The notes beneath the pieces are model-generated. The model saw only the letters and a list, made by a program, of their open reading frames with translations. It had not been told where the DNA came from and searched no databases. 64,000 nucleotides of DNA, taken from positions 62,001 to 126,000 of the forward strand of contig NZ_FUWS01000013.1 of the NCBI RefSeq assembly GCF_900167435.1. Reading direction: 5' to 3'. Shown in pieces: positions 55,264-64,000 of the stretch; position 1 is the stretch's first letter; each line of letters opens with the position of its first letter. This DNA comes from Marinactinospora thermotolerans DSM 45154. Its GTDB lineage: Bacteria > Actinomycetota > Actinomycetes > Streptosporangiales > Streptosporangiaceae. Made by a program: the position numbers and the translations under genes.

Positions 55264-56247
55264 ATGCGAGCGATTGTCATCAGTGAACCCGGCGGTCCCG
55301 ACGTCCTCACCTGGTCCGAGGTCCCCGACCCTGTCGCGGGCCCCGGCGAGGCTCTGGTCGAGGTGACGGCTACCGCTGTGAACAGGGCCGATGTCAGCCA
55401 GCGGCAGGGTAGCTACCCGCCGCCGCCCGGTGCGCCGGAGTACCCGGGCCTGGAGTGCTCGGGGCGGATCGTGGAACTCGGTCCCCAGACCGAGGAGGCC
55501 GGGTGGAAGGTCGGTGACGAGGTCTGCGCGTTGCTCAGCGGTGGCGGGTACGCCGAACAGGTGGCGGTCCCCGTCGGCCAGTTGCTGCCGATCCCCTCGG
55601 GGGTCGGGCTCGTCGAGGCGGCGGCGCTTCCCGAGGTGGCCTGCACCGTGTGGTCGAACGTCTTCATGCGGGGCGGGCTGCGCTCGGGTGAGTCTCTCCT
55701 GGTCCATGGGGGCGGCAGCGGTATCGGGACGTTCGCGATCCAGCTCGCCCACGCTCGGGGGGCCCGTGTCCTCACCACGGCCGGCAGCAGGGAGAAGTTG
55801 GACCGCTGCCGCGAACTCGGCGCCGACGTGGGCATCGACTACCACCGTGAGGACTTCGCCTCGCGGGTGAGGGAGGAGACGGGCGGGGCCGGCGTCGACG
55901 TGATCCTCGACATCATGGGCGGCTCCTACCTCGACGCGAACCTCCGCTCGCTGGCCGTGGGTGGACGACTGACCATCATCGGCCTCATGGGCGGGCGCAA
56001 GGCCGAAATCGATCTCGGCCGGATGCTGGTCAAGCGGCTGTCCGTGCACGCCACGACCCTGCGCTCGCGTCCCACCGCGGAGAAGGCGGAGATCGTCGCC
56101 CAGGTCGCCGAGCACGTGTGGCCCCTGGTCGAGGCGGGTTCCCTCCGGCCTATCGTGGATCGTGAGCTTCCCCTGTCGCAGGCGGCCGAGGCACATCGCA
56201 TCATGGAATCGAGTGCGCACGTCGGCAAGATCGTGCTCACGAACTGA
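55264..56247 (+). CDS. NAD(P)H:quinone oxidoreductase, PIG3-like
   Basis: 327 residues of MDR zinc-free enoyl reductase/quinone oxidoreductase. Opening MRAIVISEPGGPDVL, NRADVSQRQGSYPPPPG, and cofactor loop VHGGGSGIGTFAIQLA. M. tuberculosis has a similar protein (Rv3777) near Bpa. Confidence 0.9.
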   Translation: MRAIVISEPGGPDVLTWSEVPDPVAGPGEALVEVTATAVNRADVSQRQGSYPPPPGAPEYPGLECSGRIVELGPQTEEAGWKVGDEVCALLSGGGYAEQVAVPVGQLLPIPSGVGLVEAAALPEVACTVWSNVFMRGGLRSGESLLVHGGGSGIGTFAIQLAHARGARVLTTAGSREKLDRCRELGADVGIDYHREDFASRVREETGGAGVDVILDIMGGSYLDANLRSLAVGGRLTIIGLMGGRKAEIDLGRMLVKRLSVHATTLRSRPTAEKAEIVAQVAEHVWPLVEAGSLRPIVDRELPLSQAAEAHRIMESSAHVGKIVLTN

Positions 56248-56303
56248 CGAAGGCTTCGCCGCCCGTTGTCCCACACGTGAACAGGTCGCAAGGTGAGAGT
56301 TTG

Positions 56304-56879
56304 ATGAGCAACGGATTCAACGAAGAGCAACCGCACGTCCTGATCGTGGGCCCTGACGGCGCCCCCGTCGCGTCCGGCGAGGCTTCAGACCGAGAGGCCT
56401 CCGAGAAGTCCGACCACGAGTCGGAGGAGCGTCCGGTCACCGAAATGGTCGAGCAGCCGGCGAAGGTGATGCGCATCGGCAGCATGATCCGCCAGCTCCT
56501 CGAGGAGGTGAAGGCCGCGCCCCTGGACGAGGCCAGCCGGGCGCGGCTGAAGGAGATCCACGCCAGCTCCATCAAGGAGCTGGAGGACGGTCTGGCTCCG
56601 GAGCTGGTGAACGAGCTGGAACGACTGTCGCTGCCCTTCACCGAGGGCGAGACCCCCAGCGACGCCGAGCTGCGGATCGCCCAGGCCCAGCTCGTGGGCT
56701 GGCTGGAAGGGCTGTTCCACGGCATCCAGACGACGCTGTTCGCCCAGCAGATGGCCGCCCGCGCGCAGCTGGAGAACATGCGCAAGGCCCTGCCCTCGGG
56801 CCTGTCGCACAACGTCCAGGGTCAGGAGGTGCCTGGCGGGCACGGGCACCCCGGCCACGGTTCGGGCCCCTACCTGTAG
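56304..56879 (+). CDS. bpa: Bacterial proteasome activator (Bpa/PafE)
   Basis: 191 residues from ATG 56304 with AAGGTGAG before it; GTG 56277 is a longer alternative. DUF2587: a helical core (RIGSMIRQLLEEVKAAPLDEASRARLKEIH) and a C-terminal Gly/His-rich linker ending in GPYL. In M. tuberculosis the C-terminal GQYL motif docks in 20S core pockets to open the gate; the Pro in place of Gln is notable. Proteasome genes are not in this window. Confidence 0.9.
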   Translation: MSNGFNEEQPHVLIVGPDGAPVASGEASDREASEKSDHESEERPVTEMVEQPAKVMRIGSMIRQLLEEVKAAPLDEASRARLKEIHASSIKELEDGLAPELVNELERLSLPFTEGETPSDAELRIAQAQLVGWLEGLFHGIQTTLFAQQMAARAQLENMRKALPSGLSHNVQGQEVPGGHGHPGHGSGPYL

Positions 56880-56892
56880 GGGCCCCAGCACT

Positions 56893-56923
56893 GAGGGGCG
56901 GGCGCCACGGGCGCCCGCCCCTC
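56893..56923. terminator. Bidirectional hairpin terminator
   Basis: Perfect 14-bp stem (56893-56906 with 56910-56923) and ACG loop between convergent bpa and serS. Confidence 0.7.
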
Positions 56924-56927
56924 GGCG

Positions 56928-58196
56928 TCACTTCTTGTTGATCGGTTCCAAGACGTCGCGTCCGACGAAGGGACGCAACGCCTCGGGGACGACCACGGAA
57001 CCGTCGGCGCGCTGGTGGTTCTCCAGGATGGCGACGATCCACCGGGTCGTGGCGAGCGTGCCGTTGAGGGTCGCGGCGAACCGCGGTTTGCCGTCCTCGT
57101 CGCGGTAGCGGATGTTGAGCCGCCGCGCCTGGAAGTCCGTGCAGTTGGAGGTGGAGGTCAGCTCCCGGTAGCGGCCCTGGGTGGGCACCCACGCCTCGCA
57201 GTCGTACTTGCGGGCGGCGCTCGTCCCCAGGTCCCCGGCCGCGATGTCGACGACGCGGTAGGGCAGTTCGAGGCGGTCGAGCATCTCGCGTTCCCAGGCG
57301 AGCAGCCGCAGGTGCTCCTCGTGGGCGCGGTCGGGATGGGTGTAGACGAACATCTCGACCTTGTTGAACTGGTGTACCCGGATGATGCCGCGGGTGTCCT
57401 TGCCGTAGGAGCCCGCCTCGCGGCGGAAGCACGACGACCAGCCGGCGTAACGGGCCGGGAGCGCGTTGGCGTCGAGGATCTCGCCCGCGTGGTAGCCGGC
57501 GAGGGGGACCTCGGAGGTGCCGACGAGGTAGAGGTCGTCGGCGGGCAGCTGGTAGACCTCGGCCGCGTGGGCGCCGAGGAACCCCGTTCCCTCCATCGTG
57601 TCGGGCTTCACCAGCACCGGCGGGATCATCGGGGTGAAGCCGTTGGCCACCGCCTGCTGCATCGCCATGTTGAGCAGGCCCAGCTCCAGCATGGCGCCGA
57701 CACCGGTGAGGAAGTAGAAGCGCGCGCCGGAGACCTTCGCGCCCCGCTCGGTGTCGATCGCGCCGAGCATCTCCCCCAGTTCGAGGTGGTCGCGCGGGGT
57801 GAAGTCGAACTCGCGCGGGGTGCCGACCTCCTCGACCACCACGAAGTCGTCGACGCCGCCCTCGGGCGCCCCCTCCTCGACAAGGTTGGGCACCCCCGAC
57901 AGGGTCTGGTCGAGTTCCGCGGCGATCCGCTCGGCCTCGGCCTCGGCCGCCTTGACGTCGGCGGCGAGCGTCTTGGCCTTCGCCAGGATCTGCTCGCGCT
58001 CCTCGGGGGAGGCCTTGGACACCGACTTGCCCACGCTCTTCTGTTCGGCCCGCAGGGACTCGAAACGCGCCAACGCGGAGCGGCGGCCGGAGTCGAGCTC
58101 CAAGAGCCGGTCGACGATCGATTCGTCTTCGCCGCGGGCTCGCTGTGAGGCGCGGAGTCGGTCAGGGTCATCCCGGAGAGCACGCAGGTCGATCAC
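56928..58196 (-). CDS. serS: Seryl-tRNA synthetase
   Basis: 422 residues: N-terminal tRNA-binding coiled coil (residues 20-105) and class II core with motif 2 ([24 protein letters not shown]) and motif 3 ([26 protein letters not shown]). Begins at GTG 58196. Confidence 0.96.
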   Translation of the reverse strand: MIDLRALRDDPDRLRASQRARGEDESIVDRLLELDSGRRSALARFESLRAEQKSVGKSVSKASPEEREQILAKAKTLAADVKAAEAEAERIAAELDQTLSGVPNLVEEGAPEGGVDDFVVVEEVGTPREFDFTPRDHLELGEMLGAIDTERGAKVSGARFYFLTGVGAMLELGLLNMAMQQAVANGFTPMIPPVLVKPDTMEGTGFLGAHAAEVYQLPADDLYLVGTSEVPLAGYHAGEILDANALPARYAGWSSCFRREAGSYGKDTRGIIRVHQFNKVEMFVYTHPDRAHEEHLRLLAWEREMLDRLELPYRVVDIAAGDLGTSAARKYDCEAWVPTQGRYRELTSTSNCTDFQARRLNIRYRDEDGKPRFAATLNGTLATTRWIVAILENHQRADGSVVVPEALRPFVGRDVLEPINKK

Positions 58197-58289
58197 GTGA
58201 GCAGGTTACCGGTGATATGGACCGGTGACACGCGGATTACCCCGCCGGGCGTCCGCCGGGCCGGCGAAAGCGGCCACCCCAGGCGGATG

Positions 58290-59237
58290 TCAGCGGATCC
58301 GGCCGGAACGGACACGTTCCAGCCACTCGGCCGCCGCGTGGAAGTCGGCGTTGGAGTTGCTCCTGGAAGGCATGAACGGGGTGTAGTCGTTACCTGCGGC
58401 GGAACGCGGATAGCTGCCGAGGAAGCGGATGTCGGTGCAGATACGCCGTAGCCCCATGAGGGCCTCGCCGACCCTGGCCTCGGCGACGTGCCCGTCGGCG
58501 TCCAGGAAGAAGCAGTAGCGTCCCAGGCCGTCACCGGTGGGCCGGGACTCCAGCCGGGTCAGGTTCACCCCGCGCACCGCGAACTGGTCGAGCAGCTCGG
58601 CCAGGGCGCCCGGATGGTCGTCGGTGAGGAAGGCGACGAGCGAGGTGCGGTCGGTCCCGGTCGGTTCGGGCAGCGGGCCGGGACGCGCGATGCGGACGAA
58701 GCGGGTGGCCGCCTCGGAGCGGTCGCCGATGTCCTGGGCGATCGGGCTGAGCCCGTAGCGCTCGCCGGCGATGCGCGCGGAGATGGCGGCGTCGTAGGGC
58801 GCCCCCGGCTCGGCGACCGCCCGCGCGGCCGCGGCGGTGGAGGAGACCGTGGTGGCCTCGGCGTGCGGTAGGTGCCGGGACAGCCAGCCCCGGCACTGCG
58901 CGAGCGCGTGGGAGTGGGTGGCGACGCGCTTGATGTCGGCGAGGGTGGCCCCCCCGCGGGCGAAGAGGAAGAACTCGACCGGGACCTCGACCTCGGCGGT
59001 GATGATCAGGGGCTCGCCGTTGATCAGCTCGGCCAGGGTCGCGGTGACGCCGCCCTCGACCGAGTTCTCCAGCGGGACCACCCCGGCCGTGGCCTCGCCA
59101 CGGCGTACCGCCGCGAACACCGCGTCGACGCCGTCCGAAGGGACCGTGTCCTCGGGGGCGACTCCGGGTTCGAGGGCCCGTAGCGCCGCCTCGGTGAAGG
59201 TGCCCTCGGGCCCCAGGTAGGCGTAGCGGTTCGGCAT
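58290..59237 (-). CDS. pheA: Prephenate dehydratase
   Basis: 315 residues from ATG 59237. Catalytic domain with YLGPEGTFTEAAL and AATRFVRI (the TR catalytic pair), C-terminal ACT domain with GALAELLDQFAVRGVNLTRLESRP (ESRP) for Phe feedback. Longer in-frame start at 59279 unsupported. Phenylalanine synthesis. Confidence 0.95.
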   Translation of the reverse strand: MPNRYAYLGPEGTFTEAALRALEPGVAPEDTVPSDGVDAVFAAVRRGEATAGVVPLENSVEGGVTATLAELINGEPLIITAEVEVPVEFFLFARGGATLADIKRVATHSHALAQCRGWLSRHLPHAEATTVSSTAAAARAVAEPGAPYDAAISARIAGERYGLSPIAQDIGDRSEAATRFVRIARPGPLPEPTGTDRTSLVAFLTDDHPGALAELLDQFAVRGVNLTRLESRPTGDGLGRYCFFLDADGHVAEARVGEALMGLRRICTDIRFLGSYPRSAAGNDYTPFMPSRSNSNADFHAAAEWLERVRSGRIR

Positions 59238-59311
59238 ACGAAGCAGGTTATACCCAAGGTCGGGGCGGTCGCCGGACATCGCGCGGACAGGTCGGCGGCC
59301 GGATCCCGGGC

Positions 59312-59947
59312 TCAGCGGCGGCCGGCCTCATGGCGGGTCTCCTCGAGCTCCCGGCACCGTGGGGCAGGCTCGTCGGAGGCTTCAGCCTGGCGTGGGGAGG
59401 CCGGCCGGCGTCCCTTCCCTCGCGTCTCTGCGCCGGGTCGATCGTTCGCCGAGGCTCCCCCCGCCTCGTCGTCCACGCGGCGGGGGGCCTCCGTGGGGGC
59501 GCTGACGGGGACGACGGCGGGGGGCGGGGCCGCGTCGTCGGAGGCGGAGTAGCCGGGGCCTCCGCCGAGGCGGGCGGCGCGGACCGCGCGGTACTCCTCG
59601 GGGGAGAACGCCTCGACCGCCTTGCCCCCCTCGACGGTCTTGGCATAGGTACGGGTCTCGGTACGGCCATTGATCGAGGTGAGGACGACCCCGTCTCCCG
59701 CGGCGTTGAGCATGGCCAGCGAGAAGGAGCGGGCGCCGGACATCTCTTCCAGGGCGTCATAGCGCACGATCGCGACATCGCGGATGGCCCGCGTGTCGAC
59801 CTCCCCCGCGTCGGCGACCAGCCGCCGTACCACGGTTCGGCATTCGTCGACGGTCGCCCGGGCCCGGCGGAGGGCCAGAGCGCCCAGCAGGGCGCCACCC
59901 AACCCGAGAAGGAGACCGGTCATCGCCAGGATCATGGTAGATAGCAC
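59312..59947 (-). CDS. DUF4446-family membrane protein
   Basis: 211 residues: N-terminal TM helix (residues 5-25), conserved DVAIVRYDALEEMSGARSFSLAMLNAAGDGVVLTSIN and TRTYAKTVEGGKAVEAFSPEE, then a low-complexity tail. Same neighbourhood as in other actinobacteria next to pheA; role unknown. Confidence 0.82.
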   Translation of the reverse strand: MLSTMILAMTGLLLGLGGALLGALALRRARATVDECRTVVRRLVADAGEVDTRAIRDVAIVRYDALEEMSGARSFSLAMLNAAGDGVVLTSINGRTETRTYAKTVEGGKAVEAFSPEEYRAVRAARLGGGPGYSASDDAAPPPAVVPVSAPTEAPRRVDDEAGGASANDRPGAETRGKGRRPASPRQAEASDEPAPRCRELEETRHEAGRR

Positions 59948-59990
59948 GATCCGAGCGTAATCATTACCGACCGTTTATGCTCGCATACTC

Positions 59991-60833
59991 CTAGTGTTTC
60001 TTCCGGCCCGCCTGGCCGACGCCGCGCGCGAGACGCCTCGTGACGCCGCGCACACGCTCGCCCGCGTTGCGCAGGCCGCGCGACAGGGTCGGCCGGAGCT
60101 CGCGCGCGGCGAGCGCGCGACCGACGTCCGCGAACTGCCGGGCGCGATGGAGCTGGGCCCGCAGGTCGGTGCCGGTGGCCCGGTGTTCCAACGGCACCTC
60201 GACCTCCAGGACCTGAAAGCCCTGGCGGAGCAGGTCGATCGTCAGGCCGGTCTCGACCCCGAACCCGGGGGCGAGGGGGCGGGCCGCCTCGAAGGCCGCC
60301 CTGGTCAGACAGCGCTGGCCGTTGAGCGGCTGCTCGGGTTCCCAGCCGGTGGCCCGGCGAATGCCCTCGCGCGCCAGGCGCACCACGAACCCGTGCCCGC
60401 CCAGGCGCATGCGCGTCGCCGGGAACAGCGCGATCGTCATGTCGGCGGCACCGGAGAGGACGGGTTCGATGAGGGGCGCGGCCCCACTCGCGGTGTCGGC
60501 GAGGTCGGCGTCGAGGAAGAGCAGGTGACGGGGAGACGCGACAAGGCCGTTCGAGGTCTGCTGCTCCTCGATGAGGCGGACGCCTTCGGCGCCGCTCTCC
60601 ATCGCCGCCCCCTTGCCCCGGTTACGGCCGTGCCGGACGACCCTGGCACCGGCGTCGGCGGCGACGGTCGCGGTGCCGTCGGTGGATCCGTCGTCGACGA
60701 CGAGGACGAGATCGACGCCGGGCAGCGCCCGCGCCGCCCGGACCGTGGACGCGATGCGTTCGGCCTCGTCCTTGGCGGGGATCACGGCCGCGACGCGCGC
60801 TCGCGCGTCGCGGCCGGGGGCCTGGGAAGCCAT
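59991..60833 (-). CDS. Family 2 glycosyltransferase
   Basis: 280 residues. AAVIPAKDEAERIASTV and LVVDDGSTDGT form the nucleotide site; LLFLDADLAD carries the DxD metal motif. Soluble. Likely transfers a sugar in envelope or secondary glycan synthesis. No acceptor defined. Confidence 0.88.
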   Translation of the reverse strand: MASQAPGRDARARVAAVIPAKDEAERIASTVRAARALPGVDLVLVVDDGSTDGTATVAADAGARVVRHGRNRGKGAAMESGAEGVRLIEEQQTSNGLVASPRHLLFLDADLADTASGAAPLIEPVLSGAADMTIALFPATRMRLGGHGFVVRLAREGIRRATGWEPEQPLNGQRCLTRAAFEAARPLAPGFGVETGLTIDLLRQGFQVLEVEVPLEHRATGTDLRAQLHRARQFADVGRALAARELRPTLSRGLRNAGERVRGVTRRLARGVGQAGRKKH

Positions 60834-60850
60834 CGGGTGTCCTTCGGACC

Positions 60851-61207
60851 TCAGGAGGTGACGCCGCTACCTGCTGCGACGGGGAGGGTGTCGGCCGACG
60901 TATGCACCGTGAAGACGGCGTCGAGCCCGGTGATCTGCAGGATCTTGGTGACAGCGGGCCGTGGGGCGACGAGGACGAGGTCGCCGCCCTTTTCCCGGGC
61001 CCGTTTCATCGCCGACAGCAGCACGTTGATCCCGGTGGAATCGCAGAAGTCCACTCCGGACAGGTCGGCGATCAGCCGGGACGCCCCGCCGTCGAGCGCG
61101 CCGATGAGTTCGTCGTGCAGACGCGGTGCCGTATAGAGGTCGATCTCACCACGAATGGCAACCATGGCGTGATCCGCATGAGATTGACTTGAGATCTTCA
61201 ACTCCAC
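60851..61207 (-). CDS. STAS-domain anti-sigma antagonist
   Basis: 118 residues. GVDFCDSTGINVLLSAMKR is the phosphorylatable Ser site. GTG 61207 starts after TACAGT plus 7 bases, again like a leaderless promoter (compare the AfsR-type gene); no ribosome site. A start up to 22 codons upstream is possible. Confidence 0.8.
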   Translation of the reverse strand: MELKISSQSHADHAMVAIRGEIDLYTAPRLHDELIGALDGGASRLIADLSGVDFCDSTGINVLLSAMKRAREKGGDLVLVAPRPAVTKILQITGLDAVFTVHTSADTLPVAAGSGVTS

Positions 61208-61309
61208 AGTCGAGACTGTAGCGGTCACGCGGAGTCGTGGCCACCTCGTCGGCCGTGTTTCGTGGGACCTCACGCATTCGGGTGATTAGCCGGCCTCTCG
61301 CGGGGAAGG

Positions 61310-61837
61310 TTAAGCTCTCATCCCCTGTGACGTGGCCAGCTCCCCGCTCCGGTCCGAGCCGCGCGAACACGTCTCCACCGGCGTACCGGCGTGCCCGCCC
61401 ACGTTCCCCTCGTCGGCCGGGATGTCGATGACGGCCCACACCGTGGTGGTGCTGTCGTCGACTTCGGTCCCCCACTTGGCGGCGAGGTGCTGCACGATCC
61501 CCAGCCCCCGGCCGCCGAGCGCCGACAGGGACGGCCGCGCGATCCTCGGCAGCGTCTCGGCCCCGCCGTCGCTGACCGAGATCTCGATCCACCCGTTGGC
61601 CGCGGGCTCCTCGGGGACGAGCACGATGTTCCAGCACACCCGGACGGTTCCGGTGGGAAACGGCGGAGGTAGGGGCGCGGCGTGCCGCAGCGCGTTGCTG
61701 AGCAGCTCGCTGACGATCAGCGCCGCGTCGTCGATCTTGGCTTCGCCGATCCCCAATGCGTGGAGATCCGAGCAGAGGTGTTGACGTGCGCTGGTGACAC
61801 TCGACGGCGCATGTGGCAGCAGTACGGCCCTCGACAC
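61310..61837 (-). CDS. RsbW-like ATP-binding protein
   Basis: 175 residues. N-box ALIVSELLSNALRHAAP has the Asn (unlike the first-window protein), G1 box VSDGGAETLP and G2 GGRGLGIVQHLA. C-terminal tail is disordered. Partner candidate for the STAS protein 100 bases further on. Confidence 0.88.
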   Translation of the reverse strand: MSRAVLLPHAPSSVTSARQHLCSDLHALGIGEAKIDDAALIVSELLSNALRHAAPLPPPFPTGTVRVCWNIVLVPEEPAANGWIEISVSDGGAETLPRIARPSLSALGGRGLGIVQHLAAKWGTEVDDSTTTVWAVIDIPADEGNVGGHAGTPVETCSRGSDRSGELATSQGMRA

Positions 61838-62056
61838 GTCCTTCTCCTGTTCCTCGGCGCGCTGTCCCCGTACGGCCGGCTGTCCCGGCCCGGCTCCGGA
61901 GGAACGTTGTGGCGGTGGCGCGCCCTGACGTCGGTGGTGCGTTGTCTCTTTCCGGCCGCTTGGCGACCCTGATCTCGTCCTCGAACCCCGCCAGGGCCGA
62001 AATGCCCCGTTCGCTCCCCCCGGAAACCCATCACGTCCGGCCGATCGGAGAGCAGG

Positions 62057-63985
62057 TCATCGCAGTTGGGACTCCTCGGCCTCTCCGGAGGGCGGGACGA
62101 CCGGCGGGATCGCGATGTCGGGAGAGGGGTTCCGGACACACTGTAATGTGAATCTCATTCGCGTTCCACGCGGTTCCCGTCGATGCGCGGTGACCTCACC
62201 GCTCTGCGCCCGTGCCAGCCGGCGCACGATGTACAACCCCAGCCCGATCCCGCCGAACCTGCGGCGATCCCCCGCCTCGCCCTGGACGAAGCGCTCGAAG
62301 ATCCGCTCCTCGTCACCGGGGGCGACGCCGATTCCCTCGTCCTCGACCGTGATGACGACACGGTCGCCCTCGACCGCGGCCCGCAACGTCACCGGACCGC
62401 CCTCGGGCGAGTACTTGAACGCGTTCTCCAGCAGCTGACCGATGATGACGTCGGTGGCCACCGGGTCGCCGAGCACCTCCGGCAGCGACTCGGGCAGCTC
62501 CAGGAGAAGCCGGTGCCGTCCCGAGAAGGGATGCAGCGCGGACATCGACCCGCGTAACAGGCGGGCGACGTCGAAGGGGACGTTGTCCACGTCGAGCTCG
62601 CCGGTCCCCGCGTGCGAGCCGAGCAGCACGTTCTCGACCAGGTGGGCCAGCATCGTCGACCGCTCGGCGATCGTGGCGACCGCCGACCTGCGCGCGGCGT
62701 CGTCCATCTTCTCCCAGCGCTGCACCAGCGTGTTCGCGAAACCCTGGACGACCGTGATGGGGGTGCGCAGCTCATGCCCGGTCGTGGCGAGGAAGAGGTC
62801 CTTCTCCTCCTCCAACGCCTTGGCCTGGGTGATGTCACGGAAGTCGACGACCCGCTCGCCCGTCTCGGGGATGTCGGCGATGAGGATCTCCAGCCAGCGC
62901 CCATTGTCCAGGCGGTGCTTGATCGGCTCGCCCTGGCCCGCGGGGAACGGGAAGGGCGGCATCCGCCCCACCACCTCGGCGGAGGACAGCCCGGTGAGCT
63001 CGGCGGCGGAACGGTTCCACTTGCGGACCCTGCCCGCCTGGTCCAGCACCGCGATGCCGTCCGCGCTGGCGTCCACCACGGCGTGCTCGTGGGCCCGCCT
63101 GCGGACCATCTCCTGGTAGGCCATGGCGTTTCCCAACGCCACCCCGGCGTGGGCGGCGAGGAGCTCCAGCAGTTCGAGCTCGATGTGACCGACCTTGCCC
63201 TTGCTGTAGAGGGCGTACAACGCCCCATAGGGACGGCCCTGCACGTTGGACACCCCCAGGGCGATCGTGTGCAGTCCTTCGAGGTCGGCCCAGATGAGGT
63301 CGCCCAGGGAACGTGTGTCGTCGGTGGCCAGCAGGACGGTCTTGCCGCTGCGCAGCAGCTCACCGAACAGGCTGGACTCCAACGAGGCGGTGTAGCCGCG
63401 CAGGTGGTCGGACAGCTGGGTGAGGCTGACCAGGCGCAGCCGGTCCTCCTCGATCAGCACGAACCCCCCGGCGTCGGCGCCGGTCAGCTCGGTGAGACTG
63501 TGGGCGATGCGGTCGAGGACGGCCGGGAGGTCGAGATCGGCGTTGATGTCGGCGACCACGTCGGTGAGGCGGCGTACCAGCCGAGCACGCTCGGCCATGT
63601 GACTGCGGACCGCCCCGGCGTCCTCGGAGGCGTGGAACACGTTGACCCATCCGGCCGCCCGGCCCTGGCCGTCGTAGAGGCAGCTGGTGTCGGCGCGGAC
63701 ATCGATGACCCGGCCGTCCCGGCACGACCGACGGGTCAGGATGGACACGGGCCCGCCCGCGCGCACCCGCTCCAGCACCGCGTGGTGCTCGGCCACGAGC
63801 TCCTCGGGAACGAACGGCGCCGGCCCGCCGATGAGCTCGTCCGCCCGCCAGCCGAACATGCGTTCCGCCGCGGGGTTCCACACGACGACCCGCAGTTCGG
63901 TGTCGACGGCGACGATCGCGTCGGCCGCCGACGTCAAGACGGCGTCCGCGCTGAGGGAACCAGGCTCGAACGTCACGTTCGTCAT
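62057..63985 (-). CDS. PAS-GAF-PAS histidine kinase
   Basis: 642 residues, soluble. PAS (1-130), GAF (145-300), second PAS (320-415), HisKA with ATTGHELRTPI (His near 428), HATPase_c with NAFKYSPEG, DEGIGV and GGIGLGLYIV. No regulator lies beside it. May feed signals to the neighbouring STAS/HATPase pair. Confidence 0.92.
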   Translation of the reverse strand: MTNVTFEPGSLSADAVLTSAADAIVAVDTELRVVVWNPAAERMFGWRADELIGGPAPFVPEELVAEHHAVLERVRAGGPVSILTRRSCRDGRVIDVRADTSCLYDGQGRAAGWVNVFHASEDAGAVRSHMAERARLVRRLTDVVADINADLDLPAVLDRIAHSLTELTGADAGGFVLIEEDRLRLVSLTQLSDHLRGYTASLESSLFGELLRSGKTVLLATDDTRSLGDLIWADLEGLHTIALGVSNVQGRPYGALYALYSKGKVGHIELELLELLAAHAGVALGNAMAYQEMVRRRAHEHAVVDASADGIAVLDQAGRVRKWNRSAAELTGLSSAEVVGRMPPFPFPAGQGEPIKHRLDNGRWLEILIADIPETGERVVDFRDITQAKALEEEKDLFLATTGHELRTPITVVQGFANTLVQRWEKMDDAARRSAVATIAERSTMLAHLVENVLLGSHAGTGELDVDNVPFDVARLLRGSMSALHPFSGRHRLLLELPESLPEVLGDPVATDVIIGQLLENAFKYSPEGGPVTLRAAVEGDRVVITVEDEGIGVAPGDEERIFERFVQGEAGDRRRFGGIGLGLYIVRRLARAQSGEVTAHRREPRGTRMRFTLQCVRNPSPDIAIPPVVPPSGEAEESQLR

Positions 63986-64000
63986 AGTGCCATTCGCCCA

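Overview
The window is GC-rich (about 70%), with GTG/TTG starts, short Shine-Dalgarno sites, many 4-base ATGA/GTGA gene overlaps and hallmark actinobacterial genes (Crp of the Streptomyces/Mycobacterium type, MarP, SARP/AfsR regulator, Bpa proteasome activator, GOLPH3-like protein). Gene content and order fit a filamentous actinomycete, most probably of the Nocardiopsis/Thermobifida neighbourhood (Streptosporangiales); that placement is inference. No phage, insertion sequence or CRISPR array was seen.

Layout. (1) 1-13.6 kb: a core block matching, from memory, M. tuberculosis Rv3671c-Rv3683: RsbW-like ATP-binding protein, MarP protease, two NUDIX enzymes, Nth, Crp, metallo-beta-lactamase-fold hydrolase, RidA, DUF4177, two ArsA/Get3-like ATPases, PASTA-containing penicillin-binding protein, YqeY and a metallophosphoesterase. 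The whiB4 and thioredoxin slots of that block are empty. (2) 13.7-20.6 kb: tRNA-Pro, an ABC-F antibiotic-resistance-type gene behind a 7-codon Arg-rich leader and hairpin, an MmcQ/YjbR protein, a flavin reductase/luciferase-like pair with a palindromic operator, and a secreted cyclophilin. (3) 20.2-25 kb: VOC and AraC genes, then a translationally coupled Rsb-type operon (26-codon ORF, SpoIIE phosphatase, shortened B12-binding-like protein, two STAS proteins). (4) 25-31.2 kb: a SulP transporter-carbonic anhydrase fusion, an AfsR-type regulator, and two small paralogous proteins behind 11-bp-spaced repeats. (5) 31.4-38.4 kb: three single-TM secreted-type proteins, a polytopic membrane protein, NUDIX, PhzF, and a small membrane protein behind a SigB-like promoter. 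(6) 38.4-41 kb: a dense cluster of DnaA boxes, a PPOX protein, a stand-alone sliding clamp (DnaN) paralogue and a thioesterase under a perfect palindrome. (7) 41-48.6 kb: coupled membrane-envelope genes (holin-like, DUF3618, DUF4235, YihY), DUF2071, CorA, PAP2, and a two-component system. (8) 48.6-53 kb: citrate synthase, an AT-rich non-coding island, a LacI regulator with an 18-bp palindrome, a GOLPH3-like protein and tRNA-Ser. (9) 53-64 kb: MinD/ParA-like ATPase with a long Pro-rich tail, quinone oxidoreductase, Bpa, SerS, prephenate dehydratase, DUF4446, glycosyltransferase, STAS, HATPase and a PAS-GAF-PAS histidine kinase.

How it fits together. The recurrent theme is envelope and stress physiology: partner-switching components occur in three places (27-596; 21.5-24.6 kb; 60.9-64 kb) and two SigB-like promoter sequences are visible. 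The candidates most deserving work as new biology are the leader-peptide attenuator of the ABC-F gene, the AfsR/small-protein module, the DnaA-box cluster near the extra clamp, and the AT-rich island with mutually exclusive hairpins upstream of citrate synthase.
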